A stretch of 64,000 nucleotides of DNA from CAYVQF01 sp964454015. Lineage in GTDB: Bacteria; Myxococcota_A; Bradymonadia; UBA4248. Location of the stretch: positions 25,373 to 89,372 of the forward strand of contig CAYVQF010000015.1 of assembly GCA_964454015.1 (NCBI GenBank). The letters are read 5' to 3'. How positions within the stretch are numbered: position 1 is the first letter of the stretch; every line of letters starts with the position of its first letter. Under the pieces are notes generated by a model that was given only the letters and a program-made list of their open reading frames with translations, had not been told where the DNA came from and searched no databases. Of this stretch, positions 45,211 through 56,623 are shown piece by piece. Both the position numbers and the translations under genes were made by a program.

Positions 45211-48200
45211 ATGCCTAGCCTCGGAATCGACCTCGGTTCGACCAACCTCAAGCTCTGTCTCATCGCCGACGACGGCACCATCCTCCAGCACCCGGTACTG
45301 ACCCACGACGGCGATCTCAAGGCGGCGCTCGAGCGCGGCCTCAACCGCCTTGGTCTCGATGCGTCGTCACCCGTGCGTGCTTTGGTCACGGGCACCGAAG
45401 GGCGCCACCGCTTTAGGCTGCCGACCCGCATCGCGCCGGAGGCCATCGAGCGGGCGCTGATCGCCTGTGGCCCCACCGCCGAGGGGGCGCGGGCCGTGGT
45501 TTCTCTGGGTGGCGAGGATCTGGTCGCCTATGCGCTGGACGGCGCGCGCCACATCGGCAACGTGGTCGCGGGCAACAAGTGCGCCTCGGGGACGGGGGAG
45601 TTTTTCCGGCAGCAATTGGGACGGATGAACCTGGCCATCGACGACTTGGATCGCGTCGCCACGGGCGCGCGGGTCTTGCGCCTCTCGTCGCGCTGCTCGG
45701 TCTTCATGAAGTCCGACTGTACGCACCGCCTCAACAAAGGCGAGGCGAGCGTGGGGGACATTGCCCTGTCGTTGTCCAAGGTCTTGGCGGACAAGGTCGG
45801 AGACTTTCTTGGCAAAGCCCGCATCGACCGCGGCCTGGTCTTGTTGGTGGGCGGCGTGGCCCAGAACCGCCACCTGGTGGCCTTCCTCGCCGAGGCGTGG
45901 CCTCAGGTGCGCTTCGAGGTGCCGCCCACGGCGCCTTACTTCGAGGCGTGGGGTGCGGCGCTGCTGGCGCGCGACGTCGGCGCTCCTTTGCCGGCCTTTG
46001 ACGAGATCTTGCGCGAACGCGCCACCCTGGCTTGGGGCCACTTCGAGCCTCTGCAGAGCTACGAGGCGCAGGTGCGTTTCATGCCGTCCCAGCGGGCGCC
46101 CTTCGATCCCGGGGCGCGCTACATCCTCGGCGTCGACGGCGGCTCGACCACCACCAAGGTGGCCCTGGTCAACATGGACACGCTGGAGGTGGTGGCCTCG
46201 CACTATGGGCGCACCCATGGCAACCCCGTGGCGGCCCTCGGCCTCTGCCTGCACGAGGTCAAGGCGCAGCTCGGCGGCGTGGTCCCGCGCATCGCCTTGG
46301 CGGCGACCACGGGCTCTTCCCGGGAGTTGTTGGGGACCTTCCTGCAGAGCCCAGGGGTCTACAACGAGATCATCGCCCACACCGTGGGCACCACCCGCTT
46401 CGACCCGGCGGTGGATACCCTCTTCGAGATCGGCGGCCAAGACGCCAAGTACGTCAGCCTCCACAACGCCGTGCCCATCGACTACGCCATGAACGAGGCC
46501 TGCTCGGCCGGGACGGGCTCCTTCCTGGAAGAGTCGGCCCAAGGCGACCTCAACATCGGCAGCGCCAAGGAGATCGGCCCCATCGCCCTCCTCGCCGAGG
46601 GGCCGCTGCGTTTTGGCCAGCATTGCTCGGCCTTCATCAACTCTGACATCCGCAAAGCCATCCAACAGGGCGCGGCCAGCGCCGACATCGTGGCGGGTTT
46701 GGTGTGTTCCGTGGTGGCCAACTACCTGCATCGGGTGGTGGGCAATCGGCGCATCGGCGAGCGCATCGCCTTGCAGGGCGGGGTGGCGTGTAACCCTGCG
46801 GTGCCTCTGGCCTTTGCCCAGATGACGGGCAAGACCATCGTGGTGCCCCCCGAGCCGGAGCTGATGGGGGCTTATGGGGTGGCCCTCTTGGCCAAGCGCA
46901 AGTGGGAAGAGGGCTCGTTGCCCGTGGCAACGGACGATCGCTATGACCTGGACGCCATCCTGGCGCGCGAGCTGGTGGAGCGCAGCACCTTCGTGTGCAA
47001 GCGCTGCGATGACCGCTGTGAGATTCGGATCTTGGAGGTGAACGGCGCGCGTTATCCCTTTGGCGGCCGCTGTTCGCGTTACACCCAAGTGCGCAAAAGG
47101 CAGCAAGTGGACGGCGCGCGCCCAGAGGAGGTGGTTGCACCCGAGGACTACATCGCCGCGCGTCAGGAGATGCTCTTTGCGACCTTCGTCCCGGCAGCCG
47201 ATGATTTCGTGCCCCGCAGCGACCGGGTGGTGGGGGTGCCCCTGGCCCTGTCGGTGCACTCGCTGTGGCCATTGTACGCGTGGTATTTTCACCACTTGGG
47301 GGTGAAGGCCGTGCTCTCCGAGGGCATCTCCCGGGCGGGGCTGACGCGGGTGGAGAGCACTTATTGTTTCCCGGCGGAGCTGGCCCATGGGGCCGTGGCA
47401 GACCTGCTGGAGCGGGGCATCGACACCCTCTTCATCCCGTTGTTTCGCGACATGCCGTCCATGGAGGCGGCGCCGGTCCACGCCTGTGTGTGCCCCCTCA
47501 CGCAGGGGTTGCCCTTTTACCTACGCCAGGCTTTCGACCTGGACGAGGCGCGGCTCTTGCGGACCCTGGTCTCGTTCAAGGATGGCTGGGACGCCAGCCG
47601 CGAGGCCTTCGCCCAAGTGGCGGTGCAGCTCGGGCTGCGGGCCAGCGATGGTGCGGCCGCTTACGACCGCGCCGTGGTTGCTTACCGGCGCTTTCTCAGC
47701 GCCTACCGCGCGCTGGGGCAGCAGGTGCTGGCGGAGATCGCCGCGCAGCCCGAGCGCCTCTATGTGGCCGTCATGGGGCGCCCCTACAACGCCTTCACCC
47801 GCGACGCCAACATGGGCATCCCGCGCAAGCTCATCTCCCATGGGGTCAGCGTGGTGCCTTTTGACCTGATCTACGCGGCGGACGACGAGATCTTCCCCAA
47901 CATGTATTGGTACTACGGCCAGATGGACATGAAGGCCGTGGTCCAGGTCAAGCGCAGCCCCAACCTTTATCTGACCTGGGTGACCAACTTCTCCTGCGCC
48001 CCCGACTCCTTCATGCTCCATTACGTGCGCTGGATCATGGGGCAGAAACCCTACCTGGTGTTGGAGATCGACTCCCACACGGCGGACGCCGGTATCGACA
48101 CTCGGATCGAGGCCTTTTTGGATATCGTGGCGAGCTATCGCAGCGCCGGCTTGGGGGCGGAACAGGCGCGTCCTGCGCCGCGCTTCAAGGTGCATTTCAA

Positions 48201-49503
48201 GACCAACTACCTCGATGTCGAAGACACGCGCACCGGGCAACGCCTCGACGTGCGCGACCCGCGGGTCCAGATGGTCTTCCCGTCCATGGGGGAGCTGTCG
48301 GCTTCGGCCTTGGCGGCGGTGGCCCGCAAACAGGGCATCCATGCCCGCCACCTCCCTGTGCCGACGGCGGACACTACCCAGCGCGCCCGGGAGGTCGCTT
48401 CGGGCAAGGAGTGTATCCCCGCGCTCTTGGTCCTCGGGAGCATCTTGAGCTTCTTCCGCGAGGTGCCCCCCAATCGCCCCGACGAGGTCTTCTTGGTCTT
48501 CGTGCCGTCCACTCTTGGACCCTGCCGCACGGGGCAGTACTTCGTCTTCTACGAGCGCCTCTTCGCCGACTTGGGGTGGGAGAACGTGGTGGTCTTGGTC
48601 TTGGGCTCGGAGAACGCCTACCGCGAGATGGGGCCGACCTTCAACCGTGACGTGTGGTGGGCCTTGCTCACGGCGGATGTCATGGGCGACATCCGCACGG
48701 GGGTGGAGCTTCTGGCCGAGTTCCCGGAGCACGCGCTGGCCACCTTCGACGCCTGCTACCAGGAGGTGCTCGTTGGCTTGGAGCGCGGCGGGCTGGCCCT
48801 GGAGCGGGCTCTGAGCCGTTGCGCCCGGACCCTGCGCGCCATCCCGCGGCGTCGCAACCTGGCGGCGCTGCGCAAGGTCCTGGTGGTCGGCGAGATCTAC
48901 GTGCGCCGGGATGACTTCTCCGTGGATGAGCTCAAGCGCTACCTCATTGGCCAGGACATTTTCCCCAAGGTCACCGACGTGACCGAGTGGGTGCACTACA
49001 CGGACTATTCGCGCAAGATCCTCATGGACAGCCAAGTGCGCCGCCAAGGCCCGGTGCAGGCCTTGCGCTCGGGTTTGCTCCGGGAAGAGGCCATCTACTA
49101 CGTCGAGAAGGCCTACAAGGACTGGGTGCGCTGGCGCATCCGCGCGCGCTTCGCCAAGACGGGCTTCTTGCCCGACGCGCCCCACGACATGCGCCACATC
49201 GTCGACACCGCCTCGGCACACTTCATTCCCCCCGATCTCGAGAGCGAGGCCACGGTCAGCTCGGGCGTGGCGGCGGTGGCCATGGAGGAAGGTTACTCTG
49301 GCATCGCCGTGGTGGCCCCCTTTGCTTGCCTGCCAGGCCGCGTCATCGAGGGTGTCTTTGGCCCATGGGCGCGGCGCCGGGGCATCCCGGTCATCGCCCT
49401 CGAGAGCGACGGCCTGCCTTACCCGCCCTCGACCATGGCCCGCATGGAGGTCTTCGCCCACAACGTGGCGCGCCATAACCCCGTGGTGGATCCCGCGCGT
49501 TAG
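45211..49503 (+). CDS. Large 2-hydroxyacyl-CoA dehydratase activase/subunit-like fusion protein
   Basis: A 1430-residue protein. Residues 1-290 and about 300-590 are two BcrAD/BadFG-type ATPase domains: IDLGSTNLKL and ASGTGEFFRQQ in the first, LGVDGGSTTTKV, IGGQDAKY and EACSAGTGSF in the second. A Cys cluster (CKRCDDRCE, with FGGRCSRY) follows near 596, then about 800 residues resembling the HgdB/DUF2229-type dehydratase domains. Activator proteins of this family use ATP hydrolysis and a [4Fe-4S] cluster to drive an electron into the dehydratase, which removes water from 2-hydroxyacyl-CoA. The very long fusions seen in clostridia and deltaproteobacteria are not well characterised. Its presence suggests amino-acid fermentation. 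The stop overlaps the convergent gene by four bases. Confidence 0.88.
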   Translation: MPSLGIDLGSTNLKLCLIADDGTILQHPVLTHDGDLKAALERGLNRLGLDASSPVRALVTGTEGRHRFRLPTRIAPEAIERALIACGPTAEGARAVVSLGGEDLVAYALDGARHIGNVVAGNKCASGTGEFFRQQLGRMNLAIDDLDRVATGARVLRLSSRCSVFMKSDCTHRLNKGEASVGDIALSLSKVLADKVGDFLGKARIDRGLVLLVGGVAQNRHLVAFLAEAWPQVRFEVPPTAPYFEAWGAALLARDVGAPLPAFDEILRERATLAWGHFEPLQSYEAQVRFMPSQRAPFDPGARYILGVDGGSTTTKVALVNMDTLEVVASHYGRTHGNPVAALGLCLHEVKAQLGGVVPRIALAATTGSSRELLGTFLQSPGVYNEIIAHTVGTTRFDPAVDTLFEIGGQDAKYVSLHNAVPIDYAMNEACSAGTGSFLEESAQGDLNIGSAKEIGPIALLAEGPLRFGQHCSAFINSDIRKAIQQGAASADIVAGLVCSVVANYLHRVVGNRRIGERIALQGGVACNPAVPLAFAQMTGKTIVVPPEPELMGAYGVALLAKRKWEEGSLPVATDDRYDLDAILARELVERSTFVCKRCDDRCEIRILEVNGARYPFGGRCSRYTQVRKRQQVDGARPEEVVAPEDYIAARQEMLFATFVPAADDFVPRSDRVVGVPLALSVHSLWPLYAWYFHHLGVKAVLSEGISRAGLTRVESTYCFPAELAHGAVADLLERGIDTLFIPLFRDMPSMEAAPVHACVCPLTQGLPFYLRQAFDLDEARLLRTLVSFKDGWDASREAFAQVAVQLGLRASDGAAAYDRAVVAYRRFLSAYRALGQQVLAEIAAQPERLYVAVMGRPYNAFTRDANMGIPRKLISHGVSVVPFDLIYAADDEIFPNMYWYYGQMDMKAVVQVKRSPNLYLTWVTNFSCAPDSFMLHYVRWIMGQKPYLVLEIDSHTADAGIDTRIEAFLDIVASYRSAGLGAEQARPAPRFKVHFKTNYLDVEDTRTGQRLDVRDPRVQMVFPSMGELSASALAAVARKQGIHARHLPVPTADTTQRAREVASGKECIPALLVLGSILSFFREVPPNRPDEVFLVFVPSTLGPCRTGQYFVFYERLFADLGWENVVVLVLGSENAYREMGPTFNRDVWWALLTADVMGDIRTGVELLAEFPEHALATFDACYQEVLVGLERGGLALERALSRCARTLRAIPRRRNLAALRKVLVVGEIYVRRDDFSVDELKRYLIGQDIFPKVTDVTEWVHYTDYSRKILMDSQVRRQGPVQALRSGLLREEAIYYVEKAYKDWVRWRIRARFAKTGFLPDAPHDMRHIVDTASAHFIPPDLESEATVSSGVAAVAMEEGYSGIAVVAPFACLPGRVIEGVFGPWARRRGIPVIALESDGLPYPPSTMARMEVFAHNVARHNPVVDPAR

Positions 49504-50474
49504 CCGCGGCGCTCGCGGCGGCGCCAGCCCCAGAGCAAGCCCAGCGCGAGGGTGCAGAGCAGCGCCAGCGGGCCGCTTGCAGCGGTCCTACGCTGTACCT
49601 GGCAGGAGCAGCCGTCGTCTTTGCTCTTGCCGCCCAGGAGATTCAGCGGATGATCGGCGTAGTCGCTGGGGTTGATGCAGGTGCTGAAATCCACCAGCGC
49701 CGGCGTGCGCCGCGCCACTCGCTCCAAGGCCTCTTCGGAGAAGCAGGCCTCTTCCGTGTCCAGGAGCACGGCCTCGCTGAGGCTGTCGTGCAGCTCCAGG
49801 ACGTAGCACAGGGGGTAGGTCACTTGCCCATCGAAGCGCAGCACCAGGGGCTCCCCGCGGGGGAAGGCGTTGTGGGCCCACACCTGGGTGCCATTGGCCG
49901 AGGAGACGCGTAAATAGTAGGGTCCGCTGCCTTCGGCGTCGGTGCTCACCTCGAGGCGGATAGACGGCCAATAGGCATAAGCCTCATCCCAACACTGGGG
50001 CGTGCGGCACGAGGACATCCCCTCACAGGACTTGGGCGTGCAACACCCGCGGCTGACCTCCTCCCATTCTTGCAGCGCGCTGGCCTCGACCTGCAGGGTG
50101 CTCGGTGGCAATGCCGCCGTCGCCGTCGTGGTGAGGACGAAGTGCAGGCGATCGCCCAGACCCATGGTCGGCTCGAGCCAGACATCGTAGGCGCTCGCTG
50201 GGGCCAGGGTCTCGGCCGGCACCCAAAAATGCTCGCCCAGGACCTCGACCTCACGCACTTCGCCGAGGACCACCGTGCCAACACCGTCCCGCACCTCCAT
50301 GGCGCTCAGGCCGCCGGCGCAGCCACCAGCATCAAAGAGATCCGTGGCATCCTTCAGACGCAAGACCCCGTTCGGGGGAATGGTCACGTCCCTGGCAGTG
50401 AAGGCGCAGGGGGCCGCGTCACGCGCGGTCTCTCCCCTGGCTAGGGCACGACGAGGACCAGGGACAACACACAC
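49500..50474 (-). CDS. MYXO-CTERM-anchored exported protein with frameshifted signal peptide
   Basis: The 324-residue frame from a TTG at 50474 has no N-terminal signal peptide. It ends in a MYXO-CTERM-like anchor: GCSCQVQRR, then a hydrophobic stretch of about 18 residues, then RRRERRG, so the protein should be exported. Just upstream, ATG 50497 with GAGG at a good distance begins MRTVLLSLCVLSLVLVVP in a different frame and stops. Restoring one base near 50443 would join a good signal peptide to the body. The body has Cys clusters (SRGCCTPKSC, RTPQCW). Either the gene is a recent pseudogene or this is an assembly error. The function is unknown. Confidence 0.65.
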   Translation of the reverse strand: MCVVPGPRRALARGETARDAAPCAFTARDVTIPPNGVLRLKDATDLFDAGGCAGGLSAMEVRDGVGTVVLGEVREVEVLGEHFWVPAETLAPASAYDVWLEPTMGLGDRLHFVLTTTATAALPPSTLQVEASALQEWEEVSRGCCTPKSCEGMSSCRTPQCWDEAYAYWPSIRLEVSTDAEGSGPYYLRVSSANGTQVWAHNAFPRGEPLVLRFDGQVTYPLCYVLELHDSLSEAVLLDTEEACFSEEALERVARRTPALVDFSTCINPSDYADHPLNLLGGKSKDDGCSCQVQRRTAASGPLALLCTLALGLLWGWRRRERRG

Positions 50475-50722
50475 AGCGACAATAAGACGGTTCGCATGAC
50501 CAGGCCTCGGACACCCACGGGGCTCGCAGGACTACGACGAGAGACAGCAGGAGAGCTCGCATCCACTTCAGAAAAGCGGCATAAGACATCCTAGCCGGGG
50601 CTGTGCGCGGCATCAACCAGCGGCAAGGAAAAAACGCGCTTTCTTCAGCCCGAGGGCGCTATCTTGGGCGCGGACCTTCCATCCAAGCGGCCCGCCCGCT
50701 CCAGCGCCGGCCCGCGGCCTCT

Positions 50723-51205
50723 CTAGTTGCCCACCTCGGAGCGACAGCGATAGCGCAAATCACTGTCGGAGATCAGGCTGCAATCGGAAGAGGACTTCCC
50801 CACCACGGCCCGACAGTGGTAACGCATGTCACTGTCGGAAATCAGGCTGCAATCCGAGGTCGAGCCTGACGCCCGGGCCCGGCAAAAATAGCGCTGGTCG
50901 CTGTCGGAGACCAAAGAACAATCCGACGACGAGCCGCCGGCCTGGGCTCTGCAGGCGTAGCGCAGGTCACTGTCGGAAATCAGGCTGCAATCGGAAGAGG
51001 AATTTCCCACCACGGCCCGGCACATATAGCGCAGGTCGCTGTCGGAAATCAGACTGCAATCCGAGGTCGATCCGCTGCTCTTGGCCCGACAAAAATAGCG
51101 CTGGTCGCTATCGGAAATCAGACTGCAATCCGAGGCCGCGGCCCCCACCGGCCAACTCAAGGCCAACACCAACAAGCCACCCAGCACCCACTTCACACCG
51201 GACAT
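50723..51205 (-). CDS. Exported protein of six tandem 23-residue Cys repeats
   Basis: A 160-residue protein. ATG 51205 follows GAGGAGGT. A clear signal peptide (MSGVKWVLGGLLVLALSWPVG) precedes six repeats of 23 residues starting at about residues 25, 48, 71, 94, 117 and 140. Each repeat reads SDCSLISDSD.RY.CRA followed by a variable Gly/Ser tail, with two Cys separated by 11 residues, so twelve cysteines in all. Related repeats occur in other proteobacterial proteins of unknown function. The period is 69 bases and the repeats are very alike at the DNA level, which suggests recent expansion. Two alternating tail types (AxxSGST and VVGxSSS) are visible. Confidence 0.78.
   Translation of the reverse strand: MSGVKWVLGGLLVLALSWPVGAAASDCSLISDSDQRYFCRAKSSGSTSDCSLISDSDLRYMCRAVVGNSSSDCSLISDSDLRYACRAQAGGSSSDCSLVSDSDQRYFCRARASGSTSDCSLISDSDMRYHCRAVVGKSSSDCSLISDSDLRYRCRSEVGN
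50743..51133 (-). repeat. Coding tandem repeat, 69-bp unit, about 5.7 copies
   Basis: The six repeats of the Cys-repeat gene form a tandem DNA repeat of period 69 bases. Phrases such as ACTGTCGGAAATCAGGCTGC recur on the plus strand with few changes. It is not a CRISPR array: there are no unique spacers and the repeat is in frame. Confidence 0.7.
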
Positions 51206-51410
51206 GCGCCACCTCCTCGCGTTCATCCAAAGCCACGGCTCCACCTGAGCCTAACGCCTCGCCCTCTCCCGTCAAGCCCCACCTGCCGTCATCGCGGTCG
51301 GGGATCCACCTGCCTCACGTCAGCGCCGCCCCTGTGGCAACAACGCGAGCCGCCGCTGCGCCTTTCACCACCGGCGCATTTACCCTAAAGTGCTGACCCA
51401 AGGAGGCCTC

Positions 51411-52178
51411 ATGAGTTCCGATCCACGCCGCTTCGATCATCTGCGCGACTTCCTCAAAGACCACGTCCGCCAGCGCACCGATTTCTCGCAAACGCCCCAA
51501 CACCGAGGCGAGCCTGCGCCAGACTTGCAGCAGCCTTGCCCTGCGACGGCGCGCCGCATCACCCTGCCCGACGGACCCGCGGCCTTGGAGCACTGCGCCG
51601 CCCAACCCTTGGCGGCAGCCATCCTGCGCCGCGAGAGTTGCCGCCGCTTTGCCCCCCACCCCATCTCCTTCCGCGAGCTGGCCGCCCTGACCTGGGGCAC
51701 CCAGGGCGTGCGCAAGCGCTTGGGCCCGCACGCCGCCCTGCGCACCGTGCCCTCTGCCGGCGCGCGTCACAGCTTCGAGACTTACCTGGCCGTCCACCGG
51801 GTCGAGCACCTGGCTCCCGGTCTCTATCGCTATCTCCCCTTCGAGCATCAGCTCGCCGAGCTGCGCCTGGCCGACGATATCGCCCAGCAGGCCGCCCGCG
51901 CCTGCCTCGACCAGCGCTTCGTGGCCGAGGCGGCCCTCACCTTCTTCTGGACCACCCTGCCGGCGCGCATGGAGTGGCGTTACGGCGAGGCGTCGCACAA
52001 GGTCATCGCCCTCGACGCCGGGCACCTGTGCCAGAACCTCTACCTGCTCAGTGAGGCCATGGGCGCTGGCACCTGCGCCATTGCTGCTTATGATCAGGAC
52101 GCCTGCGACGCCCTCCTCGGCGTTGACGGGCGCGACGCCTTCACGGTCTACGTCGCCGCCGTCGGCAAACGGGCCTGA
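51411..52178 (+). CDS. SagB/ThcOx-type nitroreductase-family oxidoreductase
   Basis: A 255-residue flavoprotein of the nitroreductase fold. ATG 51411 has AAGGAGG at a good distance. The family pattern is visible in RRESCRRFAPHPIS (FMN-binding Arg-Ser/Cys-Arg-Arg block), RTVPSAGARHSFETYLAV (typical of SagB) and YRLSEAMGAGTC-like (LYLLSEAMGAG) near the end. SagB enzymes oxidise azolines in thiazole/oxazole-modified peptides, but many homologues work elsewhere. No precursor peptide or cyclodehydratase gene is in the window, so a RiPP role is not supported. A membrane protein gene follows 31 bases downstream. Confidence 0.83.
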   Translation: MSSDPRRFDHLRDFLKDHVRQRTDFSQTPQHRGEPAPDLQQPCPATARRITLPDGPAALEHCAAQPLAAAILRRESCRRFAPHPISFRELAALTWGTQGVRKRLGPHAALRTVPSAGARHSFETYLAVHRVEHLAPGLYRYLPFEHQLAELRLADDIAQQAARACLDQRFVAEAALTFFWTTLPARMEWRYGEASHKVIALDAGHLCQNLYLLSEAMGAGTCAIAAYDQDACDALLGVDGRDAFTVYVAAVGKRA

Positions 52179-52209
52179 TCCTCTCCCGTCCCCACGCGAT
52201 CAGAGAGCC

Positions 52210-54573
<2,364 letters not shown>

Positions 54574-54608
54574 GTTTCTCCTCGTGCGTTGGGTGAATGG
54601 GCCGACGG

Positions 54609-54947
54609 CTACAGCGCCGCCACCAGCGTTTTCAAGCGCCGCAGCATTTCGCCGTTGACGCAGTAGCACACCCGTGGGCCGTCGATCTCACCCTGAATGA
54701 GCCCCGCCTCTTTGAGCTGCTTGAGGTGCTGGGAGACCGTGGACTGGGCCAGGGGCAGCGCGTCGACGATCTCGCCGCACACGCAGGCGTCGCGTTGGAT
54801 GAGCAAGCGCAGGATGGCTACCCGCGCCGGGTGCCCGAGGGCCTTGGCGAGCTGGGCGAGCTGGGCGTCACGGTCAGCGGGGTCAGCAGGGTCAGCCGCA
54901 GCGGCGACACTGGTCGCGGGTTCACAACAGGACGGCGGCGTTTTCAT
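54609..54947 (-). CDS. arsR: ArsR-type arsenic-responsive repressor
   Basis: A 112-residue winged-helix regulator. The HTH is LAQSTVSQHLKQLKEAGLI and the wing follows at GPRVCYCVNG. Candidate As(III)-binding cysteines are ACVCGE just before the recognition helix, plus CC near the N-terminus (PPSCCEP) and CYC in the wing. Apo-ArsR represses its own promoter and is released by arsenite. The start at 54947 has GAGG nine bases before it. A promoter with an overlapping operator-like sequence lies 60-100 bases upstream, and an almost identical one precedes arsM. Confidence 0.93.
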   Translation of the reverse strand: MKTPPSCCEPATSVAAAADPADPADRDAQLAQLAKALGHPARVAILRLLIQRDACVCGEIVDALPLAQSTVSQHLKQLKEAGLIQGEIDGPRVCYCVNGEMLRRLKTLVAAL

Positions 54948-55009
54948 GGACAGAGACCTCTGGGAAAAAGCATAGAGGGGCCGGGCGGGTCGACTTAGAT
55001 CCAGCGCCC

Positions 55010-55044
55010 ATCGTCGATATGCGATTAACATGGCGACGTGTCAA
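55010..55044 (-). promoter_or_regulatory. arsR-acr3 promoter with overlapping operator-like sequence
   Basis: On the minus strand, a -35 TTGACA (55039-55044), a 17-base spacer and a -10 CATATC (55016-55021) precede arsR. The -10 lies within TAATCGCATATCGACGAT (55010-55027), which has ATCG...CGAT dyad character. The same sequence with three mismatches lies at 59244-59261, before arsM. Both copies start 63 bases upstream of the ATG in the same orientation. This placement fits an ArsR operator. Confidence 0.72.
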
Positions 55045-55206
55045 GCCCCGTCGAAGCCTGCTGCGCCCGCCATAGCGTGGGCTGAGGTGGCCCTTCGGGG
55101 CGGGGGTGGCGCTGTGGATATCTTCGTATTCTCAAGCGCTTACCCCATCGGGCCGAGACCTGAGGGTCGCCGTGGCGGAGATTCGCTCGAGGGACGCCTT
55201 TGTGGA

Positions 55207-55235
55207 TTGACCCGCCCGCCACGACTGGGTTAGTG
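55207..55235 (+). promoter_or_regulatory. Probable ygeY promoter
   Basis: TTGACC at 55207-55212, a 17-base spacer and TTAGTG at 55230-55235 lie about 75 bases upstream of the ygeY start. The -10 is weak, so this is a tentative call. Confidence 0.4.
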
Positions 55236-55311
55236 TGGCGCCCTGAGGGCGGGGTTTCATCCTCCCATCCTCCCGTAATCGTAGCAGGAATCACTGAGGA
55301 GCAGCATTTCG

Positions 55312-56517
55312 ATGGACAATATCGCACGTAAAATCATGGAGCTGTCAGAGAAGTATCGCGACTACACCGCCCAGAACCTGTCCAAGCTGGTCAAAATCCC
55401 TTCGGAGAGCATGCAGGAGAAGGACGTCCAGCTCGAATTGAAGCGACAGATGGAAGAGGCGGGCTTCGATGAAGTGCGTATCGATGGCCTCGGCAACGTG
55501 ATTGGGCGAATCGGCAACGGCAAGCGCATCCTCGCCGTGGATGGCCACATGGACACGGTGGGCGTCGGCAACCCGGAGAACTGGACCTTCGATCCCTTCT
55601 CGGGCGAGGTCAAGGACGGCTACGTCCATGGCCGGGGCACGGTGGATCAGGAAGGTGGACCAGCGGCGGCGGTCACGGCCGGCCGCATCCTCAAGGAGCT
55701 CGGCTTCGACCGCGACCTGACCTTCTACGTGGTCGGCTCGGTCATGGAAGAAGACTGTGACGGCCTGTGCTGGAACTGGATCATCGAGGAAGAGAAGATC
55801 GTCCCGGATTTCGTCATCAGCACCGAACCGACCAACCTCAACATCTACCGTGGCCACCGCGGCCGCATGGAGATCGGCGTCGATTTCCGCGGCATCTCGT
55901 GCCACGGCTCGGCCCCGGAGCGCGGCAAGAACGCCGTCTACATGGCCGCCAAAGTGGCCCTGGAGATCGAGAAGCTCAACGAGCGCCTGGCCCACGACGA
56001 CTTCCTCGGCAAAGGCACGGTCACCATCTCCATCTTCCAGTCGGGTTCACCTTCGATGTGCGCCGTGGCCGACTCGGTGCACATGCACCTGGACCGCCGC
56101 CTGACCTGGGGCGAGACCAAGGAATCGGCGGTCAAAGAGGTGGAGGATGTCGTGGTGGCCTGCGGCCTCAAGCTCGGCGAAGAGGTCAAGGTCTCGGTCC
56201 TGCACTACGAAGAGACCGCCTGGACCGGCCAAAAATACGGCATGGAGAAGTACTTCCCCACGTGGAAAATCGAGCCCACGGAGCACGTGGTGACCACGGG
56301 CGTCGACGTCTTCAAGGACCTCTTCGCCAAGGAGCCCAAGGTCGACAAGTGGACCTTCTCCACCAACGGCGTCACCATTCGCGGCAAGCACGGCATCCCG
56401 ACCATCGGCTTTGGCCCTGGCAACGAGGTCGGTGCCCACGCCCCCGATGAGAAGTGCCCCGTGGACGATCTCGTCGCCGCTGCCGCCTTCTATGCCCTCT
56501 ATGCCTACAAGATCTAG
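55312..56517 (+). CDS. ygeY: YgeY-family selenium-metabolism-linked M20 hydrolase
   Basis: A 401-residue metallopeptidase-type hydrolase of the M20 family. Motifs are AVDGHMDTVGVG (first metal His and Asp), GRGTVDQEGG (second Asp), and MEEDCDG with the catalytic Glu pair. GHRGRMEIGV and STNGVTIRGKHGIPTIGFGPGNE are typical of the YgeY branch. In E. coli ygeY is clustered with ygeW, ygeX and genes for selenium-dependent purine catabolism, where it is a putative deacetylase or peptidase. GAGGAG lies eleven bases before the ATG. ygeW follows 106 bases downstream. ygeX is missing here. Confidence 0.9.
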   Translation: MDNIARKIMELSEKYRDYTAQNLSKLVKIPSESMQEKDVQLELKRQMEEAGFDEVRIDGLGNVIGRIGNGKRILAVDGHMDTVGVGNPENWTFDPFSGEVKDGYVHGRGTVDQEGGPAAAVTAGRILKELGFDRDLTFYVVGSVMEEDCDGLCWNWIIEEEKIVPDFVISTEPTNLNIYRGHRGRMEIGVDFRGISCHGSAPERGKNAVYMAAKVALEIEKLNERLAHDDFLGKGTVTISIFQSGSPSMCAVADSVHMHLDRRLTWGETKESAVKEVEDVVVACGLKLGEEVKVSVLHYEETAWTGQKYGMEKYFPTWKIEPTEHVVTTGVDVFKDLFAKEPKVDKWTFSTNGVTIRGKHGIPTIGFGPGNEVGAHAPDEKCPVDDLVAAAAFYALYAYKI

Positions 56518-56623
56518 TGCCCCTTAACCGGGATGAAGATGGGCCGTGCGGGCTTGCTCTCGTGCGGCCTCTTTCGTATCGACACCCACAACGACGACCG
56601 CAACGAATCAGACAGGAATGCAC

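Larger units (their letters stand above)
54948..55311. other. Intergenic region between divergent arsR and ygeY
   Basis: The 364 bases hold the arsR promoter-operator on the minus strand near 55010-55044 and a probable ygeY promoter on the plus strand near 55207-55235. Between 55045 and 55200 I see no gene, RNA or hairpin that I can support. Confidence 0.5.

Noticed and set aside
47521..49476. Long minus-strand frame opposite the dehydratase-activase gene
   Set aside because: Same kind of shadow. The plus-strand protein has ordered ATPase motifs throughout.
50743..51133. Regular 69-base repeats that might be read as a CRISPR array
   Set aside because: The repeats are in frame, encode a Cys-repeat protein with a signal peptide, and have no unique spacers.
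51411..52178. A RiPP biosynthesis cluster around the SagB-type oxidoreductase
   Set aside because: No precursor peptide, cyclodehydratase or dedicated exporter was found on either strand nearby.
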